Assembly: GCA_035293805.1 (NCBI GenBank)
Contig: DATGMD010000015.1
Location: 1 to 12,301 of the forward strand
Direction of reading: 5' to 3'
DNA length: 12,301 nucleotides
Origin: JAJPHF01 sp035293805
GTDB lineage: Bacteria > Chloroflexota > UBA6077 > JAJPHF01
A model generated the notes under the pieces. It ran no database searches, had not been told where the DNA came from, and saw only the letters and a program-made list of their open reading frames with translations. Shown here piece by piece: positions 1-6,339 of this stretch. How positions within the stretch are numbered: the stretch's first letter is position 1; each line of letters starts with the position of its first letter. The position numbers and the translations under genes were made by a program.

Positions 1-30
1 GGGGGGGGGGCCGGGGGGGGGGGGTAGGTC
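1..30. repeat. Right end of G/C-run palindromic repeat (copy A), cut by window edge
   Basis: This stretch is almost pure G, interrupted by CC at positions 11-12, and it ends in GGGGTAGGTC at 21-30. The same ending closes the repeat copy inside the CoxL-like gene at 10841-10850, and a close variant (GGGGTAGGTT) ends the copy at 2851-2860. I therefore read it as the right half of a third copy whose left half lies outside the window. It stops about nine bases before a likely -10 promoter box. The long G runs are also prone to sequencing and assembly error, so the exact run lengths are uncertain. Confidence 0.6.
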
Positions 31-38
31 CGTCCGTC

Positions 39-47
39 TGCTAGAAT
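39..47 (+). promoter_or_regulatory. Extended -10 promoter box upstream of the MoaD-like gene
   Basis: The sequence TGCTAGAAT has the TGn extension followed by TAGAAT, which matches the TATAAT consensus at five of six positions. The -35 position would fall in the G-run repeat and shows no TTGACA-like hexamer. Transcription would start near 54, just before the GGGGAGGG ribosome-binding site. The ATG at 46 overlaps this box, which argues against that ATG as the translation start. Confidence 0.45.
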
Positions 48-54
48 GCGTTGC

Positions 55-62
55 GGGGAGGG
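55..62 (+). promoter_or_regulatory. Ribosome-binding site that sets the GTG start of the MoaD-like gene
   Basis: GGGGAGGG lies four bases before the GTG at 67. It sits downstream of the alternative ATG at 46 and so cannot serve that ATG. Together with the family's usual N-terminus (a short hydrophobic strand ending in FFG), it favours translation from 67. Confidence 0.55.
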
Positions 63-66
63 TCGT

Positions 67-300
67 GTGCGGGTGCGCGTGCTGTTCTTTGGCGAGATGC
101 GGCGCCATCTGCCGCCCGGCCGCGAGGACGTCGAGTTGGAGCTGGCCGACGGCGCGCTGGTGCGCGACGCCCTCGCCCGCGTGGGCGTCCGGGAGGCCGA
201 CGAGCGTATCGTCGGCCTGGGCGGCGTCCTCGCCCAGGACACCACGCCCCTCCACGACGGCGACGAGCTGAGCCTCTATCACCCGATGGGCGGGGGATGA
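67..300 (+). CDS. MoaD/ThiS-family sulfur-carrier protein
   Basis: This 77-residue protein looks like a ubiquitin-fold sulfur carrier. It opens with the alternating hydrophobic strand MRVRVLFFG, has a middle segment with DGALVRDAL, and ends in DGDELSLYHPMGGG. The C-terminal Gly-Gly is the residue pair that MoaD and ThiS proteins use for adenylation and thiocarboxylate formation. The size is normal for the family (about 75-90 residues). In MoaD the sulfur goes to the dithiolene of molybdopterin, the pyranopterin that also holds tungsten. The next gene, 82 bases downstream on the same strand, is an aldehyde oxidoreductase that needs such a cofactor, so a dedicated carrier for that enzyme is likely. 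I chose the GTG start from the ribosome-binding site at 55-62. A ThiS role in thiamine synthesis is possible but is not supported by the neighbours. Confidence 0.82.
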   Translation: MRVRVLFFGEMRRHLPPGREDVELELADGALVRDALARVGVREADERIVGLGGVLAQDTTPLHDGDELSLYHPMGGG

Positions 301-303
301 ACG

Positions 304-375
304 AGTGCTCAGTGCCGAGTGCTGAGTGCTGAGTAGTCCAGCCCACTCAGCACTCAGTACTCAGCACTCAGCACT
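304..375. repeat. Heptamer-built palindrome (CTCAGCA repeats) abutting the aldehyde oxidoreductase ribosome-binding site
   Basis: Two 31-base arms, 304-334 and 345-375, are reverse complements at 28 of 31 positions by my alignment. They are separated by a 10-base loop. Each arm is made of tandem seven-base units of the form CTCAGCA or its complement TGCTGAG. In RNA it would form a long hairpin ending directly at the GGAG that serves the next gene. Its translations (runs such as STQHSAL and HSALGTEHS) are low-complexity artefacts of the seven-base unit, not protein. It could be an mRNA stability or processing element, or simply a dispersed repeat. Confidence 0.85.
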
Positions 376-379
376 GGAG
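376..379 (+). promoter_or_regulatory. Ribosome-binding site that sets the start of the aldehyde oxidoreductase
   Basis: GGAG at 376-379 lies six bases before the ATG at 386 and only three before the ATG at 383. The spacing favours 386. Starts further upstream, such as the ATG at 326, would place the heptamer hairpin inside the protein and are rejected. Confidence 0.55.
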
Positions 380-385
380 TCGATG

Positions 386-2149
386 ATGGCGTACGCGTAC
401 TGGAACCGCATCCTGCGGGTGAACCTGACCGACCGCACGAGCCGCGTCGAGGAGCGCGACGACGCCTTCTACCGGCGCTACGTCGGCGGCCGCGGCTTCA
501 TCGGCTACTACCTGCTCACCGAGACCCCCGCCGGCGTCGATCCCTACGGCCCGGAGAACCTGCTCGTCTTCGCCCCCGGCGTCGTCACCGCCGCCCCGCT
601 GCCCGGCGCCGGCCGCCACAGCGTCGGCGCCAAGTCGCCGCTGAACGACGGCTACGGCGAGGCCGAGGCGGGCGGCTACTGGGGCGCCGAGCTGAAGAAG
701 GCCGGCTACGACGCGCTGCTCGTCGAGGGCCAGGCCGACGCGCCCATCTGGCTCTCCGTCACCGCCGACGGCGTCGCGTTCCGCGACGCCCGCCCGCTCT
801 GGGGCCTCACCACCGGCGAGGCCCAGGAGCGCATCCGCGCCGAGCTGGGCGACCAGATGGTGCGCGTGGCCCAGATCGGCCCGGCCGGCGAGCACCGCGT
901 GCGCTACGCCTGCGTCGTGAACGACCTGAAAGACGTGGCCGGCCGCACCGGCATGGGCGCCGTGATGGGCGCCAAGCAGCTCAAGGCGATCGCCGTGCGC
1001 GGGCGCGGCAAGGTGCCCATCGCCGACGCCGCCGGTGTGCAGCAGATCGCCCGCTGGGTGTCGGGCACGCTCATGGAGAACCACCGCGTCTTCCACGAGT
1101 ACGGCACCGGCGCCGGCATGACCGGCAAGCACCTGGCCGGCGGCCTCCCCACCCGCAACTACCGGCAGGGCCAGTTCGCGGGCGTCGAGCACATCAACGC
1201 CGAGGCCGTCGCCAACACGGTGCGCGTCGGGATGGAGAGCTGCTACGCCTGCTCGGTGCGCTGCAAGAAGGTGGTCGAGGTGACCGAGGGGCCGTACCGC
1301 GTGGACCGCAAGTATGGCGGCCCCGAGTACGAGTCGCTGGCCGCGCTCGGCAACACCTGCGCCGTGGACGACCTGATCGCCATCTGCAAGGCGAACGAGC
1401 TGTGCAACGCCCTCGGCCTGGACACCATCTCCACGGGCACGACGATCGCCTGGGCGATGGAGGCCTACGAGCGCGGCCTGCTGAGCCCGGCCGAGGCCGA
1501 CGGCCTGGACCTGCGCTTCGGCACCGCCGAGACGGTCGTGGCGCTCACCGAACGTATCGCCCGCCGCGAGGGCCTGGGCGACCTCCTGGCCGAGGGCTCG
1601 GCGCGGGCGGCGCGGCGGCTCGGCCGCGGCAGCGAGGCCTTCGCCGTCCACGTGAAGGGCCTCGAAGTCGCCATGCACGACCCCCGCCACATGGCGAACA
1701 TGCTGAAGAACTACCCGGTCTCCCCCACCGGCGGCGATCACACCGGCACCGCCTACGAGGAGCGCGCCTTCCGCAACGTGATCGGCCTCTGCCACTTCCT
1801 GAACTACAGCCAGGAGCAGGTCGTCGCGCTGACGCGGGCGATCACCGGCTGGGACGACTTCGCCGCCGACGAGCTAGGCGTCGTGGCGCGGCGGGCCACG
1901 ACCCTGGCGCGGCTGGTGAACCTCCGCGAGGGCCACGGCCGCCACGATGACGTGCTGCCGCCGCGGCTGCACGAGCCGATCCAGGGCGGGCCGCTCGCGG
2001 AGCGCGTCATCACGCGGGAAGAGGTTGCCGGCATCGTCCACGACTACTACGTGGCCCAAGGCTGGGACCCCGAGACGGGCGTGCCCACCGCCGCCACCCT
2101 GCGCGCCCTCGACCTCCCGCCCGACCTCCTGCCTGCCGCTGCGCGCTAG
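386..2149 (+). CDS. AOR-family tungsten/molybdenum aldehyde (ferredoxin) oxidoreductase
   Basis: This 587-residue protein matches the aldehyde:ferredoxin oxidoreductase family along its length. The N-terminal domain opens with YWNRILRVNLT and continues with YVGGRGFIGYYLL. The [4Fe-4S] cluster ligands are C286, C289 and C293 (CYACSVRC), with the fourth at C469 (GLCHF). The family signatures GGPEYESLAALG (311-322) and LGLDTISTG (343-351) are present, as is the C-terminal RHDDVLPPR segment. The length is close to the usual 590-620 residues. Such enzymes oxidise aldehydes to carboxylic acids at a bis-pyranopterin tungsten (sometimes molybdenum) site and pass electrons to ferredoxin in the cytoplasm. 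No electron-transfer partner subunits are seen next to it. The MoaD-like gene just upstream fits cofactor supply. The substrate cannot be told from sequence, and benzoyl-type, short-chain and hydroxylated aldehydes are all possible. The neighbouring gene downstream converges on it. Confidence 0.93.
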   Translation: MAYAYWNRILRVNLTDRTSRVEERDDAFYRRYVGGRGFIGYYLLTETPAGVDPYGPENLLVFAPGVVTAAPLPGAGRHSVGAKSPLNDGYGEAEAGGYWGAELKKAGYDALLVEGQADAPIWLSVTADGVAFRDARPLWGLTTGEAQERIRAELGDQMVRVAQIGPAGEHRVRYACVVNDLKDVAGRTGMGAVMGAKQLKAIAVRGRGKVPIADAAGVQQIARWVSGTLMENHRVFHEYGTGAGMTGKHLAGGLPTRNYRQGQFAGVEHINAEAVANTVRVGMESCYACSVRCKKVVEVTEGPYRVDRKYGGPEYESLAALGNTCAVDDLIAICKANELCNALGLDTISTGTTIAWAMEAYERGLLSPAEADGLDLRFGTAETVVALTERIARREGLGDLLAEGSARAARRLGRGSEAFAVHVKGLEVAMHDPRHMANMLKNYPVSPTGGDHTGTAYEERAFRNVIGLCHFLNYSQEQVVALTRAITGWDDFAADELGVVARRATTLARLVNLREGHGRHDDVLPPRLHEPIQGGPLAERVITREEVAGIVHDYYVAQGWDPETGVPTAATLRALDLPPDLLPAAAR

Positions 2150-2194
2150 GGTGCGGACGCAGCCCTACAGCACCCGCGGGCGGGACCTGCGCGA

Positions 2195-2659
2195 TTAGCC
2201 GTAGAGGCGGCTCGCGGCGCCGGCCACGGTGCGGTCGTCGGGGTCGCGGTAGCGCTTGATGCCGCGCCGCGCAATCTCCGCGCGCCCGCGCTCGTCGTCG
2301 TCAAACAGCGCCGTCAGCTCGATGTGGTAGCCATCGGGGTCGTCCACGTAGATCGACATGCGCCGGTCGCCGTGGCAGGCGCGCAGGTACGGCACGTCGT
2401 GCGCCTGCAAGTGCGCAACCCAGGCGTCGTAGTCCTCGGGCCGGATGACGTAGGCGTGGTGCTGGCCCAGCGTGCCCGGCTCGGGCTGCTGGCCCGTGGG
2501 GCTGAAGAAGTCGATCGTCACGCCGCCGAACACGACGCTCGGCGGCCACTCGCGGGCCACCGGTGTGGCGCCCAGCACCTCCGTGTAGAAGCGCTTGGCG
2601 CGCTCGGTGTCCCGCGTGACGACGGTCCAGTGGTCCAGTCGCTCCACAGTCGGCGGCAT
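2195..2659 (-). CDS. VOC-superfamily protein (glyoxalase / extradiol dioxygenase fold)
   Basis: This 154-residue protein shows the paired beta-alpha-beta-beta-beta pattern of the vicinal oxygen chelate fold. The likely metal ligands are H10 (RLDHWTVV), one of H67/H68 (QHHAYVI) and E114 in the hallmark DPDGYHIEL. RAKRFYTEVLG is the usual helix after the first strand. A charged tail follows residue 120 (DDDERGR and onward). VOC proteins include glyoxalases, extradiol dioxygenases, epimerases and resistance proteins, and I cannot choose between them. The start has AGGAGGG seven bases upstream (2667-2673). On the same strand an FAH-family gene lies upstream, separated by a repeat of about 150 bp. 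That pairing is common in ring-cleavage or 2-oxo acid degradation loci, so a role in aromatic carbon breakdown is a reasonable inference. Confidence 0.87.
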   Translation of the reverse strand: MPPTVERLDHWTVVTRDTERAKRFYTEVLGATPVAREWPPSVVFGGVTIDFFSPTGQQPEPGTLGQHHAYVIRPEDYDAWVAHLQAHDVPYLRACHGDRRMSIYVDDPDGYHIELTALFDDDERGRAEIARRGIKRYRDPDDRTVAGAASRLYG

Positions 2660-2710
2660 CGTCGTTCCCTCCTGCGTAGGGGGGCGCGCCCGCGGGCACC
2701 CGGTCGGAGT

Positions 2711-2860
2711 GACCTAACCCCCCGGCCCCCCTTCCCTACCAAGGAAGGGGGGAGCCACCCCGGCCTCGTCCTCATCCCCCTTCCCTTCAGGGAGGGGGGC
2801 CGGGGGTTAGTCGGCCGGTCCTCCCCCCTCCTGCATCGGGAGCCGGGCGAGGGGTAGGTT
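2711..2860. repeat. G/C-run palindromic repeat (copy B), three hairpin modules
   Basis: The element begins GACCTAACCCCCC at 2711 and contains three stem-loop modules: about 2716-2752 (C-run and CTTCCC, then GGAAGGGGGG), about 2773-2810 (CCCCCTTCCC, then GGGAGGGGGGCCGGGGG), and 2820-2858 (CCTCCCCCCTCC, then GGGCGAGGGGTAGG). The outer ends GACCTAACCCCCCGG and CCGGGGGTTAGTC (2800-2812) also pair with each other. It ends one base before the FAH stop codon and fills most of the gap before the VOC gene. Copy C inside the CoxL-like gene shares the modules and end sequences. It could act as a transcription attenuator or mRNA 3' stabiliser, but lacks a T run for a classic terminator. Confidence 0.85.
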
Positions 2861-2861
2861 C

Positions 2862-3776
2862 CTACCGCGCGGCGACGATGGGGTTGCGCAGCACGCCCAC
2901 CTTCTCGATGTCCACCTCGACAGTGTCGCCCGGCTTCATGAACTCCGGGGGGTTGCGGGCGAAGCCCACGCCGTCCGGCGTGCCCGTGGCGATCACGTCG
3001 CCCGGCTCGAAGGAGACGGCCTGCGACCAGTCGGCGATGCACGTCGCCACGTCGAAGATCATGTGGCGGGTGTTCGAGCTTTGCTTCGTCTCGCCGTTCA
3101 CGCGGCAGGCGATGTTCAGCACCTGCGGGTCCGGAATCTCGTCGGCCGTCACGATCCAAGGCCCCATCGGGCCATACGTGTCCAAGCTCTTGCCCATGTG
3201 CCACTGGCCGCCGCGCGCCCGCTGGAGGTCGCGTGCGCTCACGTCGTTGAAGCAGGTGTAGCCGAACACGTACTCCAGCGCGCGCTCCTTCGGGATCTTG
3301 CGCCCGCCGCGCGCCATCACCACGCCCAGCTCGGCCTCCCAGTCCATCTTCGGTGAGACCGCCTCGTCGAAGATCACCGGCTCCTCGGGACCGACGACGA
3401 CGGTCGGCGGCTTGCTGAAGTAGACCGGCTCCTTCGGCAGGTCGCGCTGGAGGTTCATGGCGCGGCTGCCCTCGGCCACGTGCTCGGCATAGTTCAGGCC
3501 CAGGCAGAGGATGTTCTTGCGCGGCCGCGGGATGGGCGCTAACAGCTTCACCTCGCTGAGCGGAAACGCGGTGCCGTCCGGCCAGCGGTCCTGGTGGCGC
3601 TGCAGCAGGTTGCGCGCGCGGTCCAGAGCGCTGGGGCCGGCGTCGATCAGGGCCAGCATGTCGCTGGGAAGGCTCTCGCCGCTCGCCTGCGCCAGCGCCG
3701 CGAGATCGACGGCGCGGTCGCCGACCACGGCGCCCAGCCGCGCCTCGCCGTTGCGTTGATAGGTGATCAGTCGCAT
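2862..3776 (-). CDS. Fumarylacetoacetate hydrolase (FAH) family protein
   Basis: This 304-residue protein has the small N-terminal domain (MRLITYQRNGEARLGAVVGD) and the FAH C-terminal domain from about residue 85 (PRKNILCLGLNYAEHV). Likely metal ligands are E147 and E149 (DWEAELGVV) and D178 (FNDVSARD). H99 fits the catalytic histidine and K196 lies in GKSLDTYGPMGPW. The VIATGTPDGVG signature is present near the C-terminus. Family members act on 2-oxo or 2,4-dioxo acids as hydrolases, decarboxylases, isomerases or hydratases. The layout is closest to the 2-hydroxyhepta-2,4-diene-1,7-dioate isomerase and acylpyruvase type, not to eukaryotic FAH. GAGGAG at 3784-3789, seven bases before the ATG, supports the start. 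It is followed by repeat copy B and a VOC gene on the same strand, and is divergent from the methyltransferase. Confidence 0.92.
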   Translation of the reverse strand: MRLITYQRNGEARLGAVVGDRAVDLAALAQASGESLPSDMLALIDAGPSALDRARNLLQRHQDRWPDGTAFPLSEVKLLAPIPRPRKNILCLGLNYAEHVAEGSRAMNLQRDLPKEPVYFSKPPTVVVGPEEPVIFDEAVSPKMDWEAELGVVMARGGRKIPKERALEYVFGYTCFNDVSARDLQRARGGQWHMGKSLDTYGPMGPWIVTADEIPDPQVLNIACRVNGETKQSSNTRHMIFDVATCIADWSQAVSFEPGDVIATGTPDGVGFARNPPEFMKPGDTVEVDIEKVGVLRNPIVAAR

Positions 3777-3814
3777 CGCCCTGCTCCTCGGGTGCTAAAC
3801 CTTTGGCCGTCCAC

Positions 3815-3842
3815 GTTAGAGTGCGCCAAACAACCACGCCAA
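3815..3842 (-). promoter_or_regulatory. Weak candidate promoter for the FAH-family gene
   Basis: On the minus strand TTGGCG (3837-3842) is followed after 16 bases by TCTAAC (3815-3820). Each matches its consensus hexamer only partly (three and four of six). The position, about 40 bases before the start codon, is right for a promoter, but in such GC-rich DNA the match could be chance. Confidence 0.25.
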
Positions 3843-3887
3843 GGCGGTGAATTGGCGTAGCTCGGCGTCCGCGGCCCCCGCGTTTCG

Positions 3888-3916
3888 TTGTCCAGGTGGC
3901 CGAGGACTAGGATAAC
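3888..3916 (+). promoter_or_regulatory. Candidate promoter for the methyltransferase gene
   Basis: TTGTCC (3888-3893) and GATAAC (3911-3916) are separated by 17 bases, and each matches the sigma-70 consensus at four of six positions. An overlapping TAGGAT at 3908-3913 is an alternative -10. The start codon follows at 3972, leaving a leader of about 50 bases. Confidence 0.4.
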
Positions 3917-3960
3917 ATGGTGGCGGCGGCCCGGCAGGCCCGCGCCCACCACCAGACGAG

Positions 3961-3966
3961 AGGAGG
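3961..3966 (+). promoter_or_regulatory. Ribosome-binding site that sets the methyltransferase start
   Basis: AGGAGG lies five bases before the ATG at 3972. The open frame extends upstream to an ATG at 3888, but that start would include the candidate promoter and an arginine/proline-rich stretch with no family match, so 3972 is preferred. Confidence 0.7.
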
Positions 3967-3971
3967 CCCCG

Positions 3972-4706
3972 ATGCAAGCGCGCGCACAAGATCACCATGA
4001 CTGGAAGTCCGCCGACTACGCGGAGCGCTGGGTGGCGGACGCGACGGCTCGCGACCCCGAGCGGGAAGCCCAGCTCGCGCTGCTGGCTCAGCTCATCCCC
4101 CAACCGCGCGACGCGGCGATCCGCGTGCTCGACATGGGCGCCGGCTACGGCATCGTGTCGGCTGCCGTGCTCAACGTCTTCCCCGCCGCGCAGATCACGC
4201 TGATGGACTACTCGGCGGCCATGCTCGACCACGCGCGCGCGCGCCTGGCCGCCCACGCGGGACAGCTCCGCTGGGCGCTCGGCGACCTCAGTGCCCCCGG
4301 CTGGGAGCGCGAGCTACAGGGGCCGTTCGATGCGGTGGTGTCGGCGGCCGTGCTGCACAACCTGCGCGACGGCGCGCGCGTCCGCGCGCTCTACGGCGAG
4401 ATCGCCAAGGTGCTCGCGCCCGGCGGCGCCTTCTTGAACCTCGACCACGTCAACCCCGGCGGCCCGCGCATCGAGGAGCAGTATGCCGTCATCCGCGGCA
4501 CGGGGCGCCAGGGCGCCATGCGCCGGCTGGCGCGCCCGCAAGCAATGGACGAGGCCGAGGCGGCGGCGCCGGCGGTGCCCCGCTGGCAGCGCTACCCCGC
4601 CGACCTGCCGACGAACCTGGCCTGGCTGCGCGAGGCCGGCTTCGCCGAGGTCGACTGCTTCTCCAAGGAGTTCCAGCGCACCCTGTTCGGCGGCTACATG
4701 CCCTGA
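3972..4706 (+). CDS. Class I SAM-dependent methyltransferase
   Basis: This 244-residue protein has the Rossmann-type methyltransferase motifs in order. Motif I, binding S-adenosylmethionine, is VLDMGAGYG (52-60). The acidic residue at the end of strand 2 is D79 in LMDYS. GDLSAPGW follows at 104-111, then the strand FDAVVSAAVLHNL (119-131), and VLAPGGAFLNLDHV (148-161). The C-terminal half has a helical insert rich in Glu and Ala and ends in a segment typical of small-molecule methyltransferases (GFAEVDCFSKEF). It probably methylates a small molecule in the cytoplasm; sequence alone does not show which. It is divergent from the FAH gene and is followed by a gene-free stretch of 431 bases, so it appears to be transcribed alone. 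Confidence 0.9.
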   Translation: MQARAQDHHDWKSADYAERWVADATARDPEREAQLALLAQLIPQPRDAAIRVLDMGAGYGIVSAAVLNVFPAAQITLMDYSAAMLDHARARLAAHAGQLRWALGDLSAPGWERELQGPFDAVVSAAVLHNLRDGARVRALYGEIAKVLAPGGAFLNLDHVNPGGPRIEEQYAVIRGTGRQGAMRRLARPQAMDEAEAAAPAVPRWQRYPADLPTNLAWLREAGFAEVDCFSKEFQRTLFGGYMP

Positions 4707-5137
4707 CGCCGGCGGCTCCCGGGCGCGGAGCGCGTCACGGCAGGGCCCGCGGTCCCGAGTAAGGTAGTGGCGGTCCGCGCCATGCTGGGCCTCTGGCCCG
4801 CGATGGATGGGCCTCTGTATACTTCGTCGATTGTTACGGTGCCCCGGCGATCGGCTCGCGCCTGGCCGGAGCGTTCCGCTCGGGCCGGCCAGCCACTCTT
4901 GCCGCACGGGATGCTCCTCGTCGCGCCACGCTTGCCGCTCCGCCCTGGCGACTCCCGTAGCCCGCCAGCGCGCCCGCGCGACGCAAGCCGCCCCGACCCG
5001 ACGGCGCGGAAGCAGATGACCGAAGCGCGGCGGTCCTCCGGCCGCCGCCGCTGGCGCTGGCGGCCGACACCGGCGTGCGCGTCGCGCTGCAGCAGACTGG
5101 ACGGCGGCTCGGGCACGTCCGCCGCAACCGGGAGAGT
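4707..5137. other. 431-bp intergenic stretch without a credible gene
   Basis: Open frames exist here on both strands, but their translations are runs of Arg, Pro, Ala and Ser with no recognisable domain and no good ribosome-binding site, as expected from random GC-rich sequence. The only promoter-like sequence is TATACT at 4818-4823. If that is used, the substrate-binding protein mRNA would have a leader of roughly 300 bases containing several GC-rich inverted segments (for example around 5040-5075). I recognise no riboswitch class. It could also be a decayed gene. Confidence 0.5.
4818..4823 (+). promoter_or_regulatory. Possible -10 box far upstream of the substrate-binding protein
   Basis: TATACT matches the -10 consensus at five of six positions and stands out in an otherwise GC-rich region. 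There is no clear -35. It lies 315 bases before the start codon at 5138, so either the leader is long or another promoter closer to the gene is used. Confidence 0.25.
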
Positions 5138-6298
5138 ATGGATATGGTTGCCTTCGCGTGCCCTGGCGGGCTGGCGCGGCGCTCGGCCGTCCTCGCCCTG
5201 GCGATCGCCACCTTGGCGTGCGGGATGCCGACCGCGGACCGCTCGGCCGGGGCGCCAGCCGTGAGCGAGGTTGCCCCAGCGCCCAGCGCGCCACCGCCCG
5301 CCACCGCCCAGGCCCCCGCCGGCTCGGCCGCCGCAGGCCCCTCCCTGCCGCTGGAGCCAGCCGCGATCAAGTTCGGGCACGTGGGCGCAACCCCCTACGC
5401 GGCCGTCTACGTCGCCGCCGAGAAGGGCTATTTCCAGGAGCGCGGGATTAGCGTCGACTTCGAGCGGACGCAGAGCAGCGCCGAGGCGGTCCCGCTCGTC
5501 TCGGCGGGGCAGGTGCAGGCGACCGGCGCGGGCTATGGCGCGTCGTTCTTCAACGCCTACGCGCGCGGCGTCGACCTGATCATGGTCGCGCCGATCGTCA
5601 CCACCCCGACGCGCGGCGATTCCCCGGCGCCCGTCGTGGCGCGGCGCGATCTGGTAGACAGCGGCGCCGTGCGGGGCCCCGGCGACCTACGCGGGCGCAA
5701 GGTCGGGGTGCTCGCCACGGGGGGGTATGCCGAATACTCGCTGATGCTGGCGCTTCGCATGGGGGGCTTGACGATCGACGACGTCGATCTCGTCACGCTG
5801 CCGCTGCCGGACATGCCCACGGCGCTGGCCAATCAAAATCTCGACGCGGCCTGGACGCCCGAGCCGTTCGGCACGCTCATCGAGCAGCGCGACATCGGGC
5901 GCAAGATCGCGACGACGCACGACCTGGGCGAGGAGCAGAGCGCGCTCGTCATGAACACGCAGTGGATGCGGGCGCACCCCGATGCGGCGGCGAACTTCAT
6001 GGTGGGCTACCTGAAGGGCGCCCGGGACCTCTGGGGCCCGGGCTGGAAGGACCCCGCGAACGTCGCCATCATGCACAAGTACACCGACGTGCCCGTCGAC
6101 ACGATTATGCGGTCGCCCGACAGCTATACGGATCCGGACGGCAAGTTCAACGTCGGCAGCATCGAGCGCTTGCAACAGTACCTGCTGGAGCGCGGCTATC
6201 TCCAATACAAGGAGCCCATCCCGATCTCCCAGCTTATCGACGATGGCCCCGCCCGCCGCGCCGTCGAGCAGCTCGGGCCGTTCGACCGCGACCAATAG
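5138..6298 (+). CDS. Lipoprotein substrate-binding protein of an ABC transporter (NMT1/SsuA-like)
   Basis: The 386-residue product starts with a signal peptide: R14-R15, the hydrophobic stretch AVLALAIATLA and the lipobox cysteine C28, so it should be a membrane-anchored lipoprotein outside the cytoplasmic membrane. An Ala/Pro-rich linker runs to about residue 72. The binding domain then opens with IKFGHVGATPYAAVYVAAEKGYF, the pattern of SsuA/TauA/NMT1 periplasmic proteins, and continues with PGDLRGRKVGVLATGG and an ALANQNLDAAWTPEPFGTL segment typical of domain 2. The CCCFC motif of the ThiY pyrimidine binder is absent, so thiamine precursor uptake is unlikely. No permease or ATPase gene is adjacent, so it must share a transporter encoded elsewhere. 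A RidA-family gene follows after 41 bases on the same strand. The start at 5138 has GGGAG just upstream; ATG 5144 is equally possible. Confidence 0.88.
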   Translation: MDMVAFACPGGLARRSAVLALAIATLACGMPTADRSAGAPAVSEVAPAPSAPPPATAQAPAGSAAAGPSLPLEPAAIKFGHVGATPYAAVYVAAEKGYFQERGISVDFERTQSSAEAVPLVSAGQVQATGAGYGASFFNAYARGVDLIMVAPIVTTPTRGDSPAPVVARRDLVDSGAVRGPGDLRGRKVGVLATGGYAEYSLMLALRMGGLTIDDVDLVTLPLPDMPTALANQNLDAAWTPEPFGTLIEQRDIGRKIATTHDLGEEQSALVMNTQWMRAHPDAAANFMVGYLKGARDLWGPGWKDPANVAIMHKYTDVPVDTIMRSPDSYTDPDGKFNVGSIERLQQYLLERGYLQYKEPIPISQLIDDGPARRAVEQLGPFDRDQ

Positions 6299-6326
6299 GC
6301 GCGCGGGACGGCTGGTTTCAGGTAAA

Positions 6327-6334
6327 GGGAGGAG
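6327..6334 (+). promoter_or_regulatory. Ribosome-binding site for a TTG-started RidA-family gene
   Basis: GGGAGGAG ends five bases before the TTG at 6340. No ATG or GTG nearby gives the family's N-terminus, so this site decides an unusual TTG start. Confidence 0.7.
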
Positions 6335-6339
6335 CACCG

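Noticed and set aside
41..346. Minus-strand and alternate-frame proteins over the MoaD-like gene, and an aldehyde oxidoreductase start at 326
   Set aside because: These are Arg-rich or heptamer-repeat translations without family match; the 326 start would put the hairpin into the enzyme.
304..375. Short CRISPR-like array from the repeated CTCAGCA units
   Set aside because: The units are seven bases long, follow each other without spacers, and are arranged as one palindrome; no cas gene is near.
368..1795. A 475-residue minus-strand open frame opposite the aldehyde oxidoreductase
   Set aside because: Its His/Val/Ala/Gly-rich translation is a mirror of GC-rich codons; the plus-strand frame carries the cysteine and family motifs.
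2820..2860. Rho-independent terminator after the FAH gene
   Set aside because: There is a strong GC hairpin but no T run on the minus strand after it, and the same sequence occurs inside a coding frame elsewhere, so I list it as a repeat.
2518..3837. A 439-residue minus-strand open frame spanning the VOC start, the repeat and the FAH gene
   Set aside because: It runs out of frame through two genes with clear motifs and reads through repeat copy B; Arg-rich with no domain.
4767..5264. A 165-residue plus-strand open frame in the gap before the substrate-binding protein
   Set aside because: Arg/Pro/Ser-rich, no ribosome-binding site, no recognisable domain, and overlaps the real gene out of frame.
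5138..6298. Thiamine-precursor (hydroxymethylpyrimidine) binding protein ThiY
   Set aside because: The overall fold fits, but the CCCFC motif of that group is missing and no thiamine genes are near.
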